Shown here piece by piece: positions 1-11,619 of a stretch of DNA of 64,000 nt. The stretch comes from Delphinapterus leucas. Its lineage: Eukaryota > Chordata > Mammalia > Artiodactyla > Monodontidae. The DNA lies in NCBI RefSeq assembly GCF_002288925.2, contig NW_022098001.1, positions 1,397,205 through 1,461,204 on the forward strand. Direction: 5' to 3'. Numbering within the stretch: position 1 is the first letter of the stretch; each line of letters starts with the position of its first letter. The translations under genes were made by a program, and so were the position numbers. The notes under the pieces are model-generated. The model had not been told where the DNA came from. It did no database searches and saw only the letters and a program-made list of their open reading frames with translations.

Positions 1-130
1 TCTTTTACTTCCAGGACCCTGATCATTTTCTGTTGCCTGTCCTCTCTTCTGCAGTTTCACCCTCAGCTTCACCAACTCATAAACATGATCAACTTTTTAT
101 CATAAAGAAGCCCTCAATTCCACGTTCCCT

Positions 131-335
131 TTATTTTTTTTTTGCGGTATGCAGGCCTCTCACTGTTGTGGCCTCTCCCGTTGTGGAGCACAGGCTCCAG
201 ACGCGCAGGCTCAGCGGCCATGGCTCACGGGCCCAGCCGCTCCGCGGCATGTGGGATCTTCCCGGACCGGGGCACGAACCCATATCCGCTGCATCGGCAG
301 GCGGACTCTCAACCACTGCGCCACCAGGGAAGCCC
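131..335 (-). mobile_element. CHR SINE, short form, full length
   Basis: A tRNA-derived SINE read on the minus strand. A T-run (the poly-A tail) at 131-143 is followed by the reversed SINE body and ends in the reversed head CCACCAGGGAAGCCC. The head keeps the pol III A-box-like (TGGCGCAGTGG) and B-box-like segments seen in all copies here. The 14-bp duplication CCACGTTCCCTTTA lies at 120-133 and 336-349. Frames crossing this element are shadows. Confidence 0.93.
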
Positions 336-359
336 CCACGTTCCCTTTAAAAAAGAGCA

Positions 360-710
360 GGGAGCTCTCCTTCAATCCCATGCTTCCTTTAAATATTTCC
401 ACACCTCCTCTAATCCACAGCCAATCTCCTTGACAGATCTGCACTTACTATTTCCACTTTCTTACTTCTGTGTCTTGCCAATTCACAGAAATCTGACTTT
501 GGCTCCCACTGCTTCAATAAATATACTTTGGCACACATCCCCTATAGCATTCCACTTGTCAAATTCAGTGACCTTTTTTTACATTACATCTTACTTGACC
601 TCATCAACATTTGGCATTCTTGAACACTTCCTTTGTGAAGCTCTCATCTCTGTTGCCCCATGACACCATTTCTCCTAGTTTTCTTTCTATGTTTCTTCCT
701 AGTTTATTTT
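360..710 (+). mobile_element. L2 (LINE-2) fragment, 5' part of a split copy
   Basis: An ancient LINE-2 fragment. Around 590-670 the sequence follows the L2 reverse-transcriptase stretch whose consensus reads as an LSAAFDTVDH-type motif (TTACTTGACCTCATCAACATT, TTGGCATTCTTGAACACTT, then CCATGACACCATTTCTCCTAG). It is heavily decayed, with no open frame. It continues after the insertion at 711-1213. The assignment is from memory of the L2 consensus. Confidence 0.6.
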
Positions 711-1213
711 ATTATTTTTTTATTACCTAATCTGCTTATTTTATTCAAATTTCACCACTTGTCCCGAGTGTCCTTTATAGTAGAAGAAAATTTAGGCTCA
801 TGCGTTGTATTCTGTTGTCATATCCCTTTAGTCTTCTTTAAGCTGGAATAGTTCCTGAGCCGTCTCTTGTGCTTCATGACATTGCTGCCATTGCTACTTT
901 TAGAGTACAGCCCTTTTTTTTTTCTTTTTTTAAAGAAAGTCCCTCAATTTGGATTTGTCTGTTTCCTCATGATCAGACTCAGGTTATGAAATTTTGGCAG
1001 GAGTGTCATGGAAGTGCTACAGGGCTCTTAATGCAGCATATTAGGGGGCACATGGTGTGTGTTTGTCCCATTCTATGATGTTCACTTTGAACATTTGGTG
1101 AAGATGCTGTCTGTCTGTCATTTTTCTCCGAACAGTGCTGGTTCTTTTCCTCTGCATTACAAGGAGTCTTTTCTTTAGGCTCATTCAGAAGAGCACTACA
1201 TGACAGCGTGTTA
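711..1213 (-). mobile_element. Old L1 (L1M-type) 3' UTR inserted in L2
   Basis: This block interrupts the L2 and is flanked by a perfect 17-bp direct repeat, TCTTCCTAGTTTATTTT, at 694-710 and 1214-1230. A T-rich run at its left edge fits a reversed poly-A tail. Inside, TCCCTCAATTTGGATTTGTC is the reverse of the AAATTGAGGGACATT block found on the + strand near 7948, a known element of old L1 3' UTRs. It is a 5'-truncated minus-strand insertion. Confidence 0.65.
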
Positions 1214-1610
1214 TCTTCCTAGTTTATTTTGTTTGTTCTTTTTCCTTTATCTCGCCCTTAAATGTATGTGTTCCTCAAGGCTTCATCATTGGCCCTTTGC
1301 GATCCACTATCTACACATTCTAACTCCATGATTATTCCCATTTCTGTGGCTTCAACTACCAATCATATCTCTCAAGCAGATTCTCTTTTAGGTTCCAAAT
1401 GCATATATTCAACTGCATGGTGGACATAGTCATCAAAGGACATCTCAATATTCCCCTTTCTCTTCTTGCTCACAGTATCATTTGTCCAAACAAACTAGAA
1501 ACCTGTGAATCATTGTGAACTTTTCTTCTATCTCCCCACTCCTCATTAAATTAGTGACAACAGCCAATCCTTTTAATTCTATTGCTATACTTTGGTAGGC
1601 TTGACTTTCT
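1214..1610 (+). mobile_element. L2 fragment, continuation after nested L1
   Basis: Continues the L2 interrupted at 711. CGCCCTTAAATGTATGTG, TTCCTCAAGGCTTCATC and GGCCCTTTGCGATCCACTATC follow the L2 segment whose consensus encodes a GVPQGSVLGPLLFSLYT-like RT motif. The reading frame is destroyed. The right edge is vague. Confidence 0.6.
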
Positions 1611-1895
1611 ATTAGTCATAGGCAGCGAGGGAAATCCTGTTAAGTTTTCATTTTCATCTTATGACACCTTCTCTTAATGTTGTTGCAAAATCTCACATAA
1701 GAGATTTTTAATATTTAATAGTATACTTTGTCCATAGACTTTCTCTATTGACAGAAAATATCTTCCCTATCTTCTTTTGTTGGGAATGGGTATACCTCCT
1801 CTTTGGTACTCTAAAGAAAATGCTGGGTAGAGCCAGGCAGAACTCACTATAGTCATTTCTTACTAACAAACAAACACATTAATATAAGAACTTCA
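1611..1895. other. Unassigned AT-rich sequence
   Basis: No gene and no repeat family I can name. Confidence 0.5.
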
Positions 1896-1896
1896 G

Positions 1897-2072
1897 TATG
1901 GTTGCCAGATGAAATACAGTACACCAGCTAAGTTTGACTTTCAGATAAACAACAAAAATATTTTATTGTAAGCATATTCCATGTGGTATTAGGACATATT
2001 TATACTAAAAAAAAATTCATTGTTTATCTGAAATTCAAATTTAACTGGGAATTAACTAAATCTGACAACTCT
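1897..2072. mobile_element. Palindromic DNA-transposon relic (MER53-like)
   Basis: An imperfect long inverted repeat. The left arm has GGTTGCCAGATGAAATACAG, then TTTGACTTTCAGATAAACAA. The right arm has the reverse, TTGTTTATCTGAAATTCAAA, then TTTAACTGGG and CTGACAAC. The centre at about 1976-1992 carries ATTAGGACATATTTATACT. The layout and sequence fit an ancient non-autonomous hAT-type palindrome that I recall as MER53. The family name is less certain than the palindrome. Confidence 0.6.
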
Positions 2073-4057
2073 AAGCTCCTTGACTTCCAAATCTATACCC
2101 TCTGGGATGCAGGATAAAGTAAAGTCTGGAGGCCTAAAGCTACTAGGTGGTCATTATTGTCACAACCAAAGAAATACTGACAGCATCTCCAATCTCTACC
2201 ATCTTGGGACTTATAGCACTTACCCTGGGGCCTGTGAGACCCCCAGCTATTCATTATGACCATACCACATTTCCCATTTCCACTGCAGGAATGTGTCCAG
2301 ATCAGGATCATGATCTATTTTTCCTGCCAAAGAATTGCCATCTTGTGGAATTAAACCCTACCTATCAATATCTCAAGTTTCATTAGATATTCCCCCCCCC
2401 CACACCCACCATTTTTTTTTTTTTTTTTCGGCCACTGGGTACTGCTTCCTCTTTTCCTTAGTTCTGATTGTATTTACAGACAATAAGAGTTTGGGTTGTT
2501 CCCTTGAACCATGCAACTCCTCAAGAAATTTACCCAAATGTTTCTTTTCCCACCAGTCTCTTTATAGAGCACACTGACGTTACTCTCCTATGCACGCTAA
2601 TCCGTCCTAATGAGCTGTTACGTCAGTCATTATATAAATTCCAGTCACTGCAAATCCTCCCGTATTCATATTCTAGGACATTAGGCAGACCTTCATGGAA
2701 GCACCAGTTTGACTGGCGTTGAGTTCACACATAGAATTCTTCCTGAAAGGCTACCTGAGTTCTTTCATGGGTCTTAAAATAGTCTCTGACCCCCACCCTC
2801 ACAATGTTTTCTTCTCTTCCAGAAAGAACCCACATTTCTAAAGAAAAAAGTAGGCATATTTATGGAGCCAAGATTAAAAGCAATTCTGTGGTCATACTCC
2901 ATTAAGATTTTTGAAATTTTTCATTGACATAGTGGTGCCTAAGTCTAGTTCTTCAGCTGGATAATTTAGTCCCAAAATCTGTTCTCTCAAAAAGTATAAT
3001 TCCAATTTAAGAAGTATTCACATTATCATCTCAGCTATCACTCCAAGAGCTATCATGATTGATTCTGGACCCACTTTTACCATTATCCCAAAATTTGTAC
3101 AGTCCTGCTAAAATTGCATTGTGGGGTCAGATATAATATACCACTATTAATCTATAGTAAACTGGGTTGTGTGCAGGAGAGCTCAAATTCTGAACAAGTC
3201 TCCCACTCACACCTCCGTCCCAAAAAGCTGTGCTTAAAAGTTGTGACCTTCAAGAGAATTACAGCCTAATGTTTGCTTAGGTGTCTCAAACATTTATGAA
3301 AATTCAAGCTTGCGATTCATGAAAACTAATTAAAATAATTGATCTTTTTCCTCTTCTTTACATTCTTCAATACCTTCCTACCCTACCTTCCCAGAATAAT
3401 TTTCTCTTCTATTATCACAGTCCCAAATCCCCACTATATTAGTACTTCTCATCTCTATGCTTTTCTACTGTTTGAACTATGCCTTCCCTCCCCACCACTC
3501 AACACACAGCCTTGGGGAGAAGAGCTCTTCTTTCACTGTGATTGCTTTTCCTCAGTGAGAACATGTATGGAGAGATGTCTGCTTCAGGCACCAGGGGATG
3601 AAGATGAAGTTAAGTGGGTGGTGTCCAAATGCTCTGCTGGTAATTGTAGGGGAGGCTGAGAAGGTCCACATGTTAAAATTTTGTACCTTCAGTCAGCTCT
3701 TAATCCTGGCTTTCCAGTAAGTGCTAACTGAATCATAAATCTGAATGTTCAGGAAAATAGAAGGGACCCAGGCTGGGAGAACTCTGTGGGGTCTTGTAGG
3801 TCTGATGAAGGATCTTTATTGAAAGATTATAAGTGAAGAAGAATCTAGGCCTTATTATTCATGTCTCACCAGAGGCAATTATATGAGGAATTGGAGATCT
3901 AGAACCATGCAAAGCTTAGGAGATGAAGGTCCAGGATAAGGACACATTCAGGCTGTGTCAGGAAAGGAAAATCAGATGGTCTCCAAAATGGAACTTTGGC
4001 CATGAACTGGGGCAAAGGTTTTGTTTATTTATTTATTTATTTAGTTAGCTAGTTAAT
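2073..4057. other. Unassigned AT-rich sequence
   Basis: No gene recognised. A C-run with CA-rich sequence followed by a T-run of about 18 at 2392-2429 is simple sequence. Short frames here lack codon bias or any recognisable domain. Confidence 0.5.
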
Positions 4058-4252
4058 TCTAAATATAGACCAGGTACCTTACTGAGAGATTGACATATAA
4101 TTTCTCATCTGGTCATTACATCACTGTATGTATTCCTATTATGCACTAAGGCTCAGAGAGAATTAGTACATTGAACTGGGTATCACAGTGAGAAAATGGC
4201 AACACAGGTATTTGAACTTACAACTGTCTGATTGCAAGACCAAGCTAAACCT
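4058..4252 (-). mobile_element. MIR SINE fragment
   Basis: Reads as a reversed MIR: a block like the conserved ATTTTACAGATGAGGAAACTG core is decayed here to CTATTATGCACTAAGGCTCA, then GAGAGAATTAGTACATTGA and TATTTGAACTTACAACTGTC. A TTTA-rich stretch lies just upstream at 4024-4045. Confidence 0.55.
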
Positions 4253-4811
4253 TGTCTACTTGGGAATACATTGTTCCATCATTGCCCCACCTAGGATACT
4301 TTCTTGCCTATCAGGGTGGAGTGACAAGGGTGAAAGCCTAACTTAGATACACTCTCTCATTTCCCTACCATCAGAATTTCTGCTATAACATTTTTTTCTT
4401 TCTTTTTTTATTTTTGGAATTATTTTCCATTTTTGGATCATGAAAAAATAAAAATGGTATAAACTTAAGGACAAAGTAAAAATTTTGAAGTACTGAGATT
4501 TATAAGGTTGGAAGATATGACATACAAGAGAAAAAAATGAATCAAAAATCTATAAATAACTCCTAATGTTAATATATTATATTGTATTGATGAAAGGGTA
4601 TAAAAGAGGATTCAATTTATTTCTAATTTTCCAAAATAATTTTGCAAACTGAAATAATAATGTAATAAAATTAGCAACAGATATTGATATATTTTGATTC
4701 CTCATTGAATTGGATTTAACAAAGATTGAAGAAAGTCATAGAAAATTCTAGATACCTAAATCACAGAAGGTTCAGGTAGGCATATCTACATGGTATCTAA
4801 CTTACTGTAAA
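4253..4811. other. Unassigned AT-rich sequence
   Basis: No gene or repeat recognised. Confidence 0.5.
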
Positions 4812-5070
4812 ATAGTATTAGATGCAGTTTGCTGAGGGCCCACTCTGTGCCTGACACCAGGTTGGGACACAACATGTATTGATTGTATCAGTTAATCAAT
4901 ACAGTAATTCTGTTAAGGTGGGTATTATTACCCTCATTTGTCAAATGATGAAACAGGAACTCAAGTTACTTATCTAAGATCACACAGGTGAATATTGGCT
5001 GGGCTGTTAAGCTAGGGTTGCTTGACTCCAAAGCCCCTTTCTTTTCTACTATACCTTACTCTTTCTAGGC
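4812..5070 (-). mobile_element. MIR SINE, nearly full length
   Basis: A reversed MIR. CCCACTCTGTGCCTGACACC is near the left end. GTATTATTACCCTCATTTG, then AAATGATGAAACAGGAACTC, ATCTAAGATCACACAG and TTGACTCCAAAGCCCCTTTC lie in consensus order. Confidence 0.85.
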
Positions 5071-5372
5071 CAACCCTGTCATGGTGTAGAGGAGGACATA
5101 TACTCAAGTATCTTTAGAGTGGTTATTTACTACACCTAACTCCACAAACAGACCAACAGAAATTTTAAATTAATATGAAGCATAGATTTATTAAACATTT
5201 TAACATTAAATTCAGAACAGTTCTAATTATGAATATCTTGAGCCAAATTCTTGGGAATTGTATTATAATGCTGAGTAGTCAAAGCATCAAAGTCGGAGAA
5301 AATAAGGCAAATCATTTAAAAATACTCTGTGTTTCTTTTTCTTAAAAATAAATAAATTTACCTATCTATCTC

Positions 5373-5601
5373 TCTATTTATTTATTTATGGCTGCATTGG
5401 GTCTTCATTGCTGCACGTGGGCTTTCTCTAGTTGCGGCGAGCAGGGGCTACTCTTCATCGCGGTGTGTGGGCTTCTCATTGCAGTGGCTTCTCTTGTTGT
5501 GGAGCACGGGCTCTAGGTGCGCAGGCTTCAGTAGTTGTGGCGCACAGGCTTAATTGCTCCATGGCATATGGGATCTTCCTGGACCAGGGCTCGAACCCAT
5601 G
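5373..5601 (-). mobile_element. CHR SINE, long form, 5'-truncated
   Basis: An older, longer CHR copy, reversed. It starts with TTTATTTATTTATGGCTGCATTGGG (reversed tail end; shown only as a landmark at 5377-5401). It carries the extra 3' segment with GCAGGGGCTACTCTTC and stops at CTCGAACCCATG, so the tRNA-like head is missing. A possible duplication GTTTCTTTT lies at 5331 and 5601. Confidence 0.85.
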
Positions 5602-5872
5602 TTTCTTTTCAAGACTGAAAAGAAACAAAATCTGGTTCCTTTATAACAGTTAGTAGCTCCTGATACCAAGTGGTCACTCTATGTACTGCTCTTAACAATT
5701 TTTCCTATCAGGAGAAAGATTGCCCTATCAGGAGGAAAACAAAAAACAAAAAAACGATAAAATGAATGCATTTTGTGAGATGCCTTATTTCATTTGTTGC
5801 CATTAAACTATTTAAGAACTGGAGATTGTGGGTAGAGATACCAGTGGGTGATTATCAAGTTCTTCATGTCTG

Positions 5873-6189
5873 GGACTTCCCTGGTGGAGAAGTGGTTAGG
5901 AATCTGCTGCCAATGAAGGGGACATGGGTTCGATCCCTGGTCCAGGAAGATTGCACATGCTGCAGAGCAACTAAGCCCCATGCGCCATAACTACTGATCC
6001 TGTGTTCTAGAGCCCATGAGCCACAACTACTGAAGCCTGCATGCCTAGAGCCTGTGCTCTGCAACAAGAGAAGCCACCGTGATGAGAAGCCCATGCATCA
6101 CTACGAAGAATAGCCCCCACTCACCGCAACTAGAGAAAGCCCGTGCGCAGCAACTAAGACCCAATGCGGACAAAAATCAGGAAAAAAAA
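5873..6189 (+). mobile_element. CHR SINE, long form, full length
   Basis: The head GGACTTCCCTGGTGG is followed by a B-box-like GGTTCGATCCC. The body includes the long-form 3' segment (CACCGCAACTAGAGAAAGCC region at 6123-6142), and the tail is A-rich. A 16-bp duplication with one mismatch (AAGTTCTTCATGTCTG / AAGTTCTTCACGTCTG) lies at 5857-5872 and 6190-6205. It faces the minus-strand copy at 5373-5601. Confidence 0.92.
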
Positions 6190-6205
6190 AAGTTCTTCAC
6201 GTCTG

Positions 6206-7739
6206 TACTTTAAACATTTATTCCCAGTTTTGTTGCTGGTGTGGATATATGTGTTAGATTCTTGACAGCGAGCCAAGGGTTTGTACCATCTCTACTGAGC
6301 AAGCTAACAAGCATTATAGCATAGATAGCACGGCAGTTAAGAAAAACTGGCTCAGATGAACTTGGGCCCATCCACCTTCTTCAGCCTCTACCAACTGGAC
6401 GGCTGAGATCTCTTCTATCTGCAGTCTAGCACTTATAGCAGCATATACAGGACATCACTGGTGTCATCTCAGCCACTAGCTGATGCTCCCACAGCTGGGC
6501 ACTGTCAATGCCTCCACAACCACAGCTAATGCACTGAAACCTTCCTAGTGCCAACAAACCCCCTGTTTTTGAGCTACAGATGCAGCAGAAGCTATGATTA
6601 CTTACCCACAAAAGCTGGAAGCATGTTCTTCTTTTTTATGCAACACTCTGTCTCATGAACAACAAAGTGCTGTCCTCTACACCAATATCTAACAGAACTT
6701 TGGATGAAACAAGCCCTTGAAGTCCATCACCATACATGCCTACCTTCCAGCAGATGTCACTTAGCTGTAAGTTGATGTCTCTCTTAAATTCTTAACCTGT
6801 ATTCTAGGTTTCAAAACTTAATCATTTGCTGTTGTAATTTGTGTAATTTGCAATTACACAACTATTGTACAGATGCAAGACATGGCTCTATGTTTTCCTG
6901 GGGCGCTAATCAAAATATAAGGTAAAGATCCTTACATTATTATTATGAGTCTAATATTATGAGTATAAATTTAATGTTCCAATTATTTGATCTTGTTTCT
7001 GTCAGGTGTGAGCCATGTCTGCAAACATTCTCTTCAGCCTTAGAGGTTCAGGAAGTACACAGATACAGCTCAGGTTGACAAACCTTGACCTAGATGACCA
7101 CTAGGGGAAGGGAAAAGATGTAAACATTTTCATTTTAAAAATTATGTCACAGATAATGTTTTATTGCATACACAATTTTTCACTGACAAGAGGAAGTTTT
7201 TGGAGTTATATATAATTTTAAATGAAATTATGCTTTTTATTTTTCCCTCTGAAGTAAATCAGAACTCATCATATATATATTTCAGATATATTTCTTTGTG
7301 CTAAAATTTTTCAAAAATGTCACATAAATATATTACAATGCTTTTCTGTATAAAGGGGGGTATTTCTGGGTGCTTTCTTGATTGATTTATGTCATAAAGA
7401 CTATCCATATAAGTGAGCTTTCATAAGTTCTAGGAAACCCAGTCAATCAATGACAAGAGTAACTTAAATGCATTACAATTATGAGTCATAATATTGATGT
7501 AAATGTTCTATATGGAACAGTCAGCACTGGGTTGAGTTATATTTTAATATTTCAAAAATATTTGTTGAAAAGATGACTTTGGATTATGTTATATTCCAGG
7601 AAGAAATTCAAATAAGTTTGCATTTCCCCCTTTCCTGGAAAAACGTGTTATGTGTTACAGAATTATAAAAGAGAAAAGTAAGCAAATAAAAGTTTGTTAG
7701 AAAACCTGAGATTTTTAAAAATAAAAATGCATTCATGGT
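6206..7739. other. Unassigned sequence
   Basis: No gene recognised. 6200-6700 is less AT-rich than its surroundings but shows no domain or repeat I can name. A perfect 10-bp-arm inverted repeat with a 3-base loop lies at 6839-6861. Confidence 0.5.
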
Positions 7740-8165
7740 AGAGTATGGAAATGAAAAACAGTAACTTTACAGTGGAAACCATAGCAGACACCACCTTAAC
7801 CAAATGATGAAGTGTAACATTAATATCATGTTGCATGGACATCATGTCTCCCCTGCTAGTACATGAGAAAAGCACTTCACTTCTGTGGCATTTTTTCCAA
7901 AACCCAAAGCCCAAGTATAATCATGAGAAAAATATCAGACAAACACAAATTGAGGGACATTGTAAAATATCTGACCACTTCCTCAAGACTGTCAAGGTTG
8001 TGAAAGATAGGGAAAGGTTGAGCGACTGTCACAGAACAGAAGAGACTATGGGGATATGACAATTAAATGCAATGTGGTACCTTGGATTAGATCCTGGAAC
8101 AGAGAGAGGAAAACTACTGAAAACTCAAATAAATCTGGAATTCAGTTAGTAGTTAAAAAAAAGCA
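7740..8165 (+). mobile_element. Old L1 (L1M-type) 3' UTR
   Basis: A + strand old L1 3' UTR. Landmarks are AGTGGAAACCATAGCAGACA, CAGACAAACACAAATTGAGG, AAGGTTGTGAAAGATAGGGA, TTAAATGCAATGTGGTACC and TTGGATTAGATCCTGGAACA, in consensus order. The end is A-rich near 8155. It is the same family as the minus-strand copy at 711-1213. Confidence 0.7.
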
Positions 8166-8555
8166 TCCCTGAGCCACAAAGCAAATGAACAACATGCTCG
8201 AAGTGGCTTTTTCAATTGCAATAGGTTACACTACATTATTCACACTCTGTATCAAAACACTGCAGAGAATTGTGACAACGTAGCTCAAATCAAAGGACTT
8301 TCTTAAAATAGGTAATTAGATCTTCTCTGCTACAATCTTACTCCTCTGCCATTGTCCATTTATATGAGTGCTGGGATATGGACATTTTCACATATTCAAG
8401 CATTCCTGGGAAGCAATAAGAGACTTCAGTTCTGTGTTAACTGTCTGAATAGCACATCATTAATCTAAGACATAAGTGGGGGGCGGTGCGGCTCGTATGA
8501 TTTGGTAACGAAAATAGTGCATTTAATTTTTGAACCTGATGAGGTTTAGGGACCT
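8166..8555. other. Unassigned sequence
   Basis: No gene or repeat recognised. A short GC-rich patch with three CpGs lies at 8478-8495 (GGGGGGCGGTGCGGCTCG). Confidence 0.5.
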
Positions 8556-8705
8556 AGGACACCAGTTACAGTTGTGGCCTGGAGCTCAAGGGACAGAGCT
8601 GCCAGGTGGTAGAGATGACATATTTGCGAGTCATCAGCCAGGAGTGTAGGAGGGTCTCCCAGGGCAAGTGAGGGCAGAGAGAAGAGAAGACAACAGAGAG
8701 AATCC
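8556..8705 (-). mobile_element. L2 fragment
   Basis: A reversed L2 internal segment. CTGGAGCTCAAGGGACAGAG and GACATATTTGCGAGTCATCA match the consensus blocks (GGAGTTCAGGGGAGAGG ... TTTGGGAGTCATCAGC), followed by GAGAGAAGAGAAGA. Confidence 0.55.
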
Positions 8706-10029
8706 CTTTCAATCAACCTGTTTCTCTCATCAATGTCATGTGCACACAGTCACAAAACTCAACCAAGTAAGTTAGCTGACATCATTTTTCTAGCCTATAT
8801 GTCTATGATAATTTCAGCTTCAAGGAGCACTCTGCACAATACTGATACCTGTAGTCACATGGAAATTTTAAGCAATCATACAGACTACTAACTCTTTCAG
8901 CAAGCTAGAGATATTCCAGTCTAAATTTTATTTCACTCTTTGGCTGCAGTGCTCAATTTGACATCTGTTGGTACAGGTGAAATTAAAAGGCAAAAAATTA
9001 TCCAAGATTCACACAGGCCTTGAAATCGGCCTGAGAGGGCCAAAATGAGAGAAGTTTTTCTGGCATTTATATCTGGAAGAAATCCTTTTTTTTTTTTACT
9101 GTTTGGTAATTGTCAAATTACAAATTGTTACAGTTCTGTATAAAACAGACTCATGTTCAAATCCATCCTAAAGAAGAAAGAGGATCCTTAAAGTCACAAG
9201 TGTTTGTCCACATAAATTTTCCAAGCTTTCAAAAAGACTTTCATGTAAATCATTTTACATTTTTACAGGGGCCTGGACGCTTTAAACAAAACTTAATGGT
9301 GCCTTACTAAAAGTCCAGATATGGGTTTTGGTGTTTGCAGTGCACTCTTTTCTATGATCTCACTTTGTTTACATCCAGCAAGTTTACTGTAAGAGCTCTT
9401 TGAGGTGGCTCTGCATTGTCTAGCTCGGAGGCCAGAGTGACCAGTCAATTGCTAGGAAGCTGGGCTTTTGCCAAAAGCATTTAGGTTGGGAATTGCTGTA
9501 ATTTCCCAGCAGGTAGAATCTCCCGAAGGTGAAGGTGAATTTAATATCAGGAAATGGAAGAGGTACACAGAAAGACGTGGAAGAGGAGGCAGCCTACTTG
9601 AAAAATACTTATCTTGATGAGATTACAAGAACTAAGGGGAAATTTGGCAGTGGATTAGTATTTCCCACGTCCTTTGCGTTGGGCTCTCAAATCTAATAAC
9701 CATTTCTGAAGTGTTGAAAAGAGCATCTGGAAAAATACTGCCTTGGGCATTTGGGAAAGAGAGATCTAGGAAAAGAAAATATCTTAGGAGAGGTCTAATG
9801 TGACTTGGAAAATAATTCAGGCACCAGCGTTTGGCCTAAAATGAGAGAAAGGATGGCCTTAGATGGCAAAGCTGGTCTCAAGAAACTTACAGCTATTCCT
9901 CCCTGCAGCCGATCACCATCCTACAACTCCTGCCTAGGGCCCAGAATCTACCGCTCTTGGGATCTCACTTTCTCCCAGTCCGCATAGTGATGCTGCTGAC
10001 TGTTATTATTGCTTTTCTGTATAGTATGA
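8706..10029. other. Unassigned sequence
   Basis: No gene or repeat recognised. The small frames at 9110-9310 and 9805-9987 are not recognisable proteins. Confidence 0.5.
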
Positions 10030-10320
10030 CAAATATCTATTTCGGTGGTTAGTTCCCACATCAGACTATGAGCTCCTCTCATCCTGGCAACTTCCACTCC
10101 TGGAGCATTTACGGATTCTCACCGTCACCCTAGGAGGTAGCTAAAACTATCTCTTTTATTTATTTTTTTATATGTTTCCTCCTCTCCTCTCTTCACCTCA
10201 CTGTAGGTACTACTAGTGCCAAGATCACATCTCTTTGGTTCACTGCTGTATTCCCAGGGCCTAGAATAGTTTAACATTCAGTAAGTGTCCAGTAAACACC
10301 GATTAAATGAAGAATGGACA
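10030..10320 (+). mobile_element. L2 3' end
   Basis: ACTATGAGCTCCTCTCATCC near the left, then TCACTGCTGTATTCCCAGGG, CCTAGAATAGTTTAACATTC and AGTAAGTGTCCAGTAAACACC follow the conserved L2 3' terminus (gene-tail-like CCCAGCACCTAGCACAGTGCC ... GTGCTCAATAAA). Confidence 0.65.
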
Positions 10321-10321
10321 T

Positions 10322-10430
10322 AGAATCATTAACCCCATTTCTTACAAGATCTTATGACAGATAAGTGGCAAAGAAAGATTTGAACCCGGTTCTGCCTGAC
10401 TTCAAACGTCATCTGTGCTTAACTTCTGTA
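10322..10430 (-). mobile_element. MIR SINE fragment
   Basis: Reversed MIR core: AACCCCATTTCTTACAAGAT, then GATTTGAACCCGGTTCTGCC and TGACTTCAAACGTCATC. Confidence 0.55.
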
Positions 10431-10632
10431 TTGACTAATGACTAAAGCCTACTCACTATCCCAAAGCCATCAACCGATCAATCAAAATCAATCAACCTCA
10501 TATAATACACAGGCACATAGGCAGAGAAGAAATTGTAACTGGCACAGCACACATTGGTGTAACTTCTGTATCTCCACTCTGACAAGTCCCAAGATCTGAA
10601 ATGCTGAGACTGCTTAGGGCCTCCTCTTAATA

Positions 10633-10872
10633 ACCAATATTTCTTGAATGCTTAATATGTACCAGAATTATTTTAAGAGTTTGAGGTATTTTCTTATATA
10701 ATTCTTACTACACAATCTGAGGAAAATACTATTATTATTATAGATGATACATCTGAACACAGAGAGTTTAAATAATTGTACTACCTCACATACTGAGAGG
10801 GGTATAGCTAACATCTGAACCCACACAATGTCTTGTGATCATGCCCTAAACCATGATATACTGCCTTTCTAA
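10633..10872 (-). mobile_element. MIR SINE, nearly full length
   Basis: A reversed MIR: CTTGAATGCTTAATATGTACC, TATTATTATTATAGATGATAC, ATCTGAACACAGAGAGTTTA and ATCTGAACCCACACAATGTC in consensus order, ending near ACCATGATATACTGCC. Confidence 0.8.
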
Positions 10873-11619
10873 GAACTTGACATATTGATAGGGTCAGGGG
10901 GAATAGTTAGCAAAGTAGCCAGCTGTGTCTTTGCAAGCACTAGTTTTTGTTTTCAGTGCCAAAAACAATCCTGAAATTGTAGGTGCTTGTTAAATATTTA
11001 TGGAATTAATGGGTGAGTAAATCTGATTAGCTAATGCTTCTAAGATCACTAACCTAAGAGGATGGGACTCAGTGGAAAAGTGGGAAGTCTTGAGCTTTGA
11101 ACAATACTCAAGATAGTGAGAGCTAAAGGAAGACATGTTAGAAGAGGGCATGAGAGGATGAGGGAGGTTCTTAAAAAGGATAAATGGGTAAATAAATGAG
11201 GTCAGAAAGACGCCTACAATATACAGCTTTACTAATGATGTCCCTGTAATGAACATTTATAAATGCATCTAAGAGCAGCCTGGTGGTAAAAACATCACCA
11301 ATGAATCCAACTTTCTTTAGTTCTCCAGCCCATGACAGATGTGACAACTGATCTCCTTCAAGGCAACTTCACTACTTCATGGAAACTTCCCATCCTTTCA
11401 AAAAGTATGCTGAACATATAATTTACTGTTCACACATGACATATAGTCATCCATTAGTAAGCATCCTTTGAGTGTCTCTGAGTCACCATGTTAGGTGTCT
11501 ATAGCAATAGGCCAGATTTGAGAAGATGCATACCTTCAGTCTGGCTGTTAATTTGAGAAAAGAAAGGAAAGGATGGCAGCAGGAAATATTAGTAAAAAAA
11601 TCTCCTCAATAGAATTTTA
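10873..11619. other. Unassigned sequence
   Basis: No gene recognised. The minus-strand frame at 10990-11256 has no recognisable domain. Confidence 0.5.

Noticed and set aside
142..663. 173-codon open frame on + strand
   Set aside because: It is antisense CHR SINE plus L2 sequence; similar frames recur wherever a short CHR lies (20317-20601, 27439-27744, 56038-56391), with no host-protein features.
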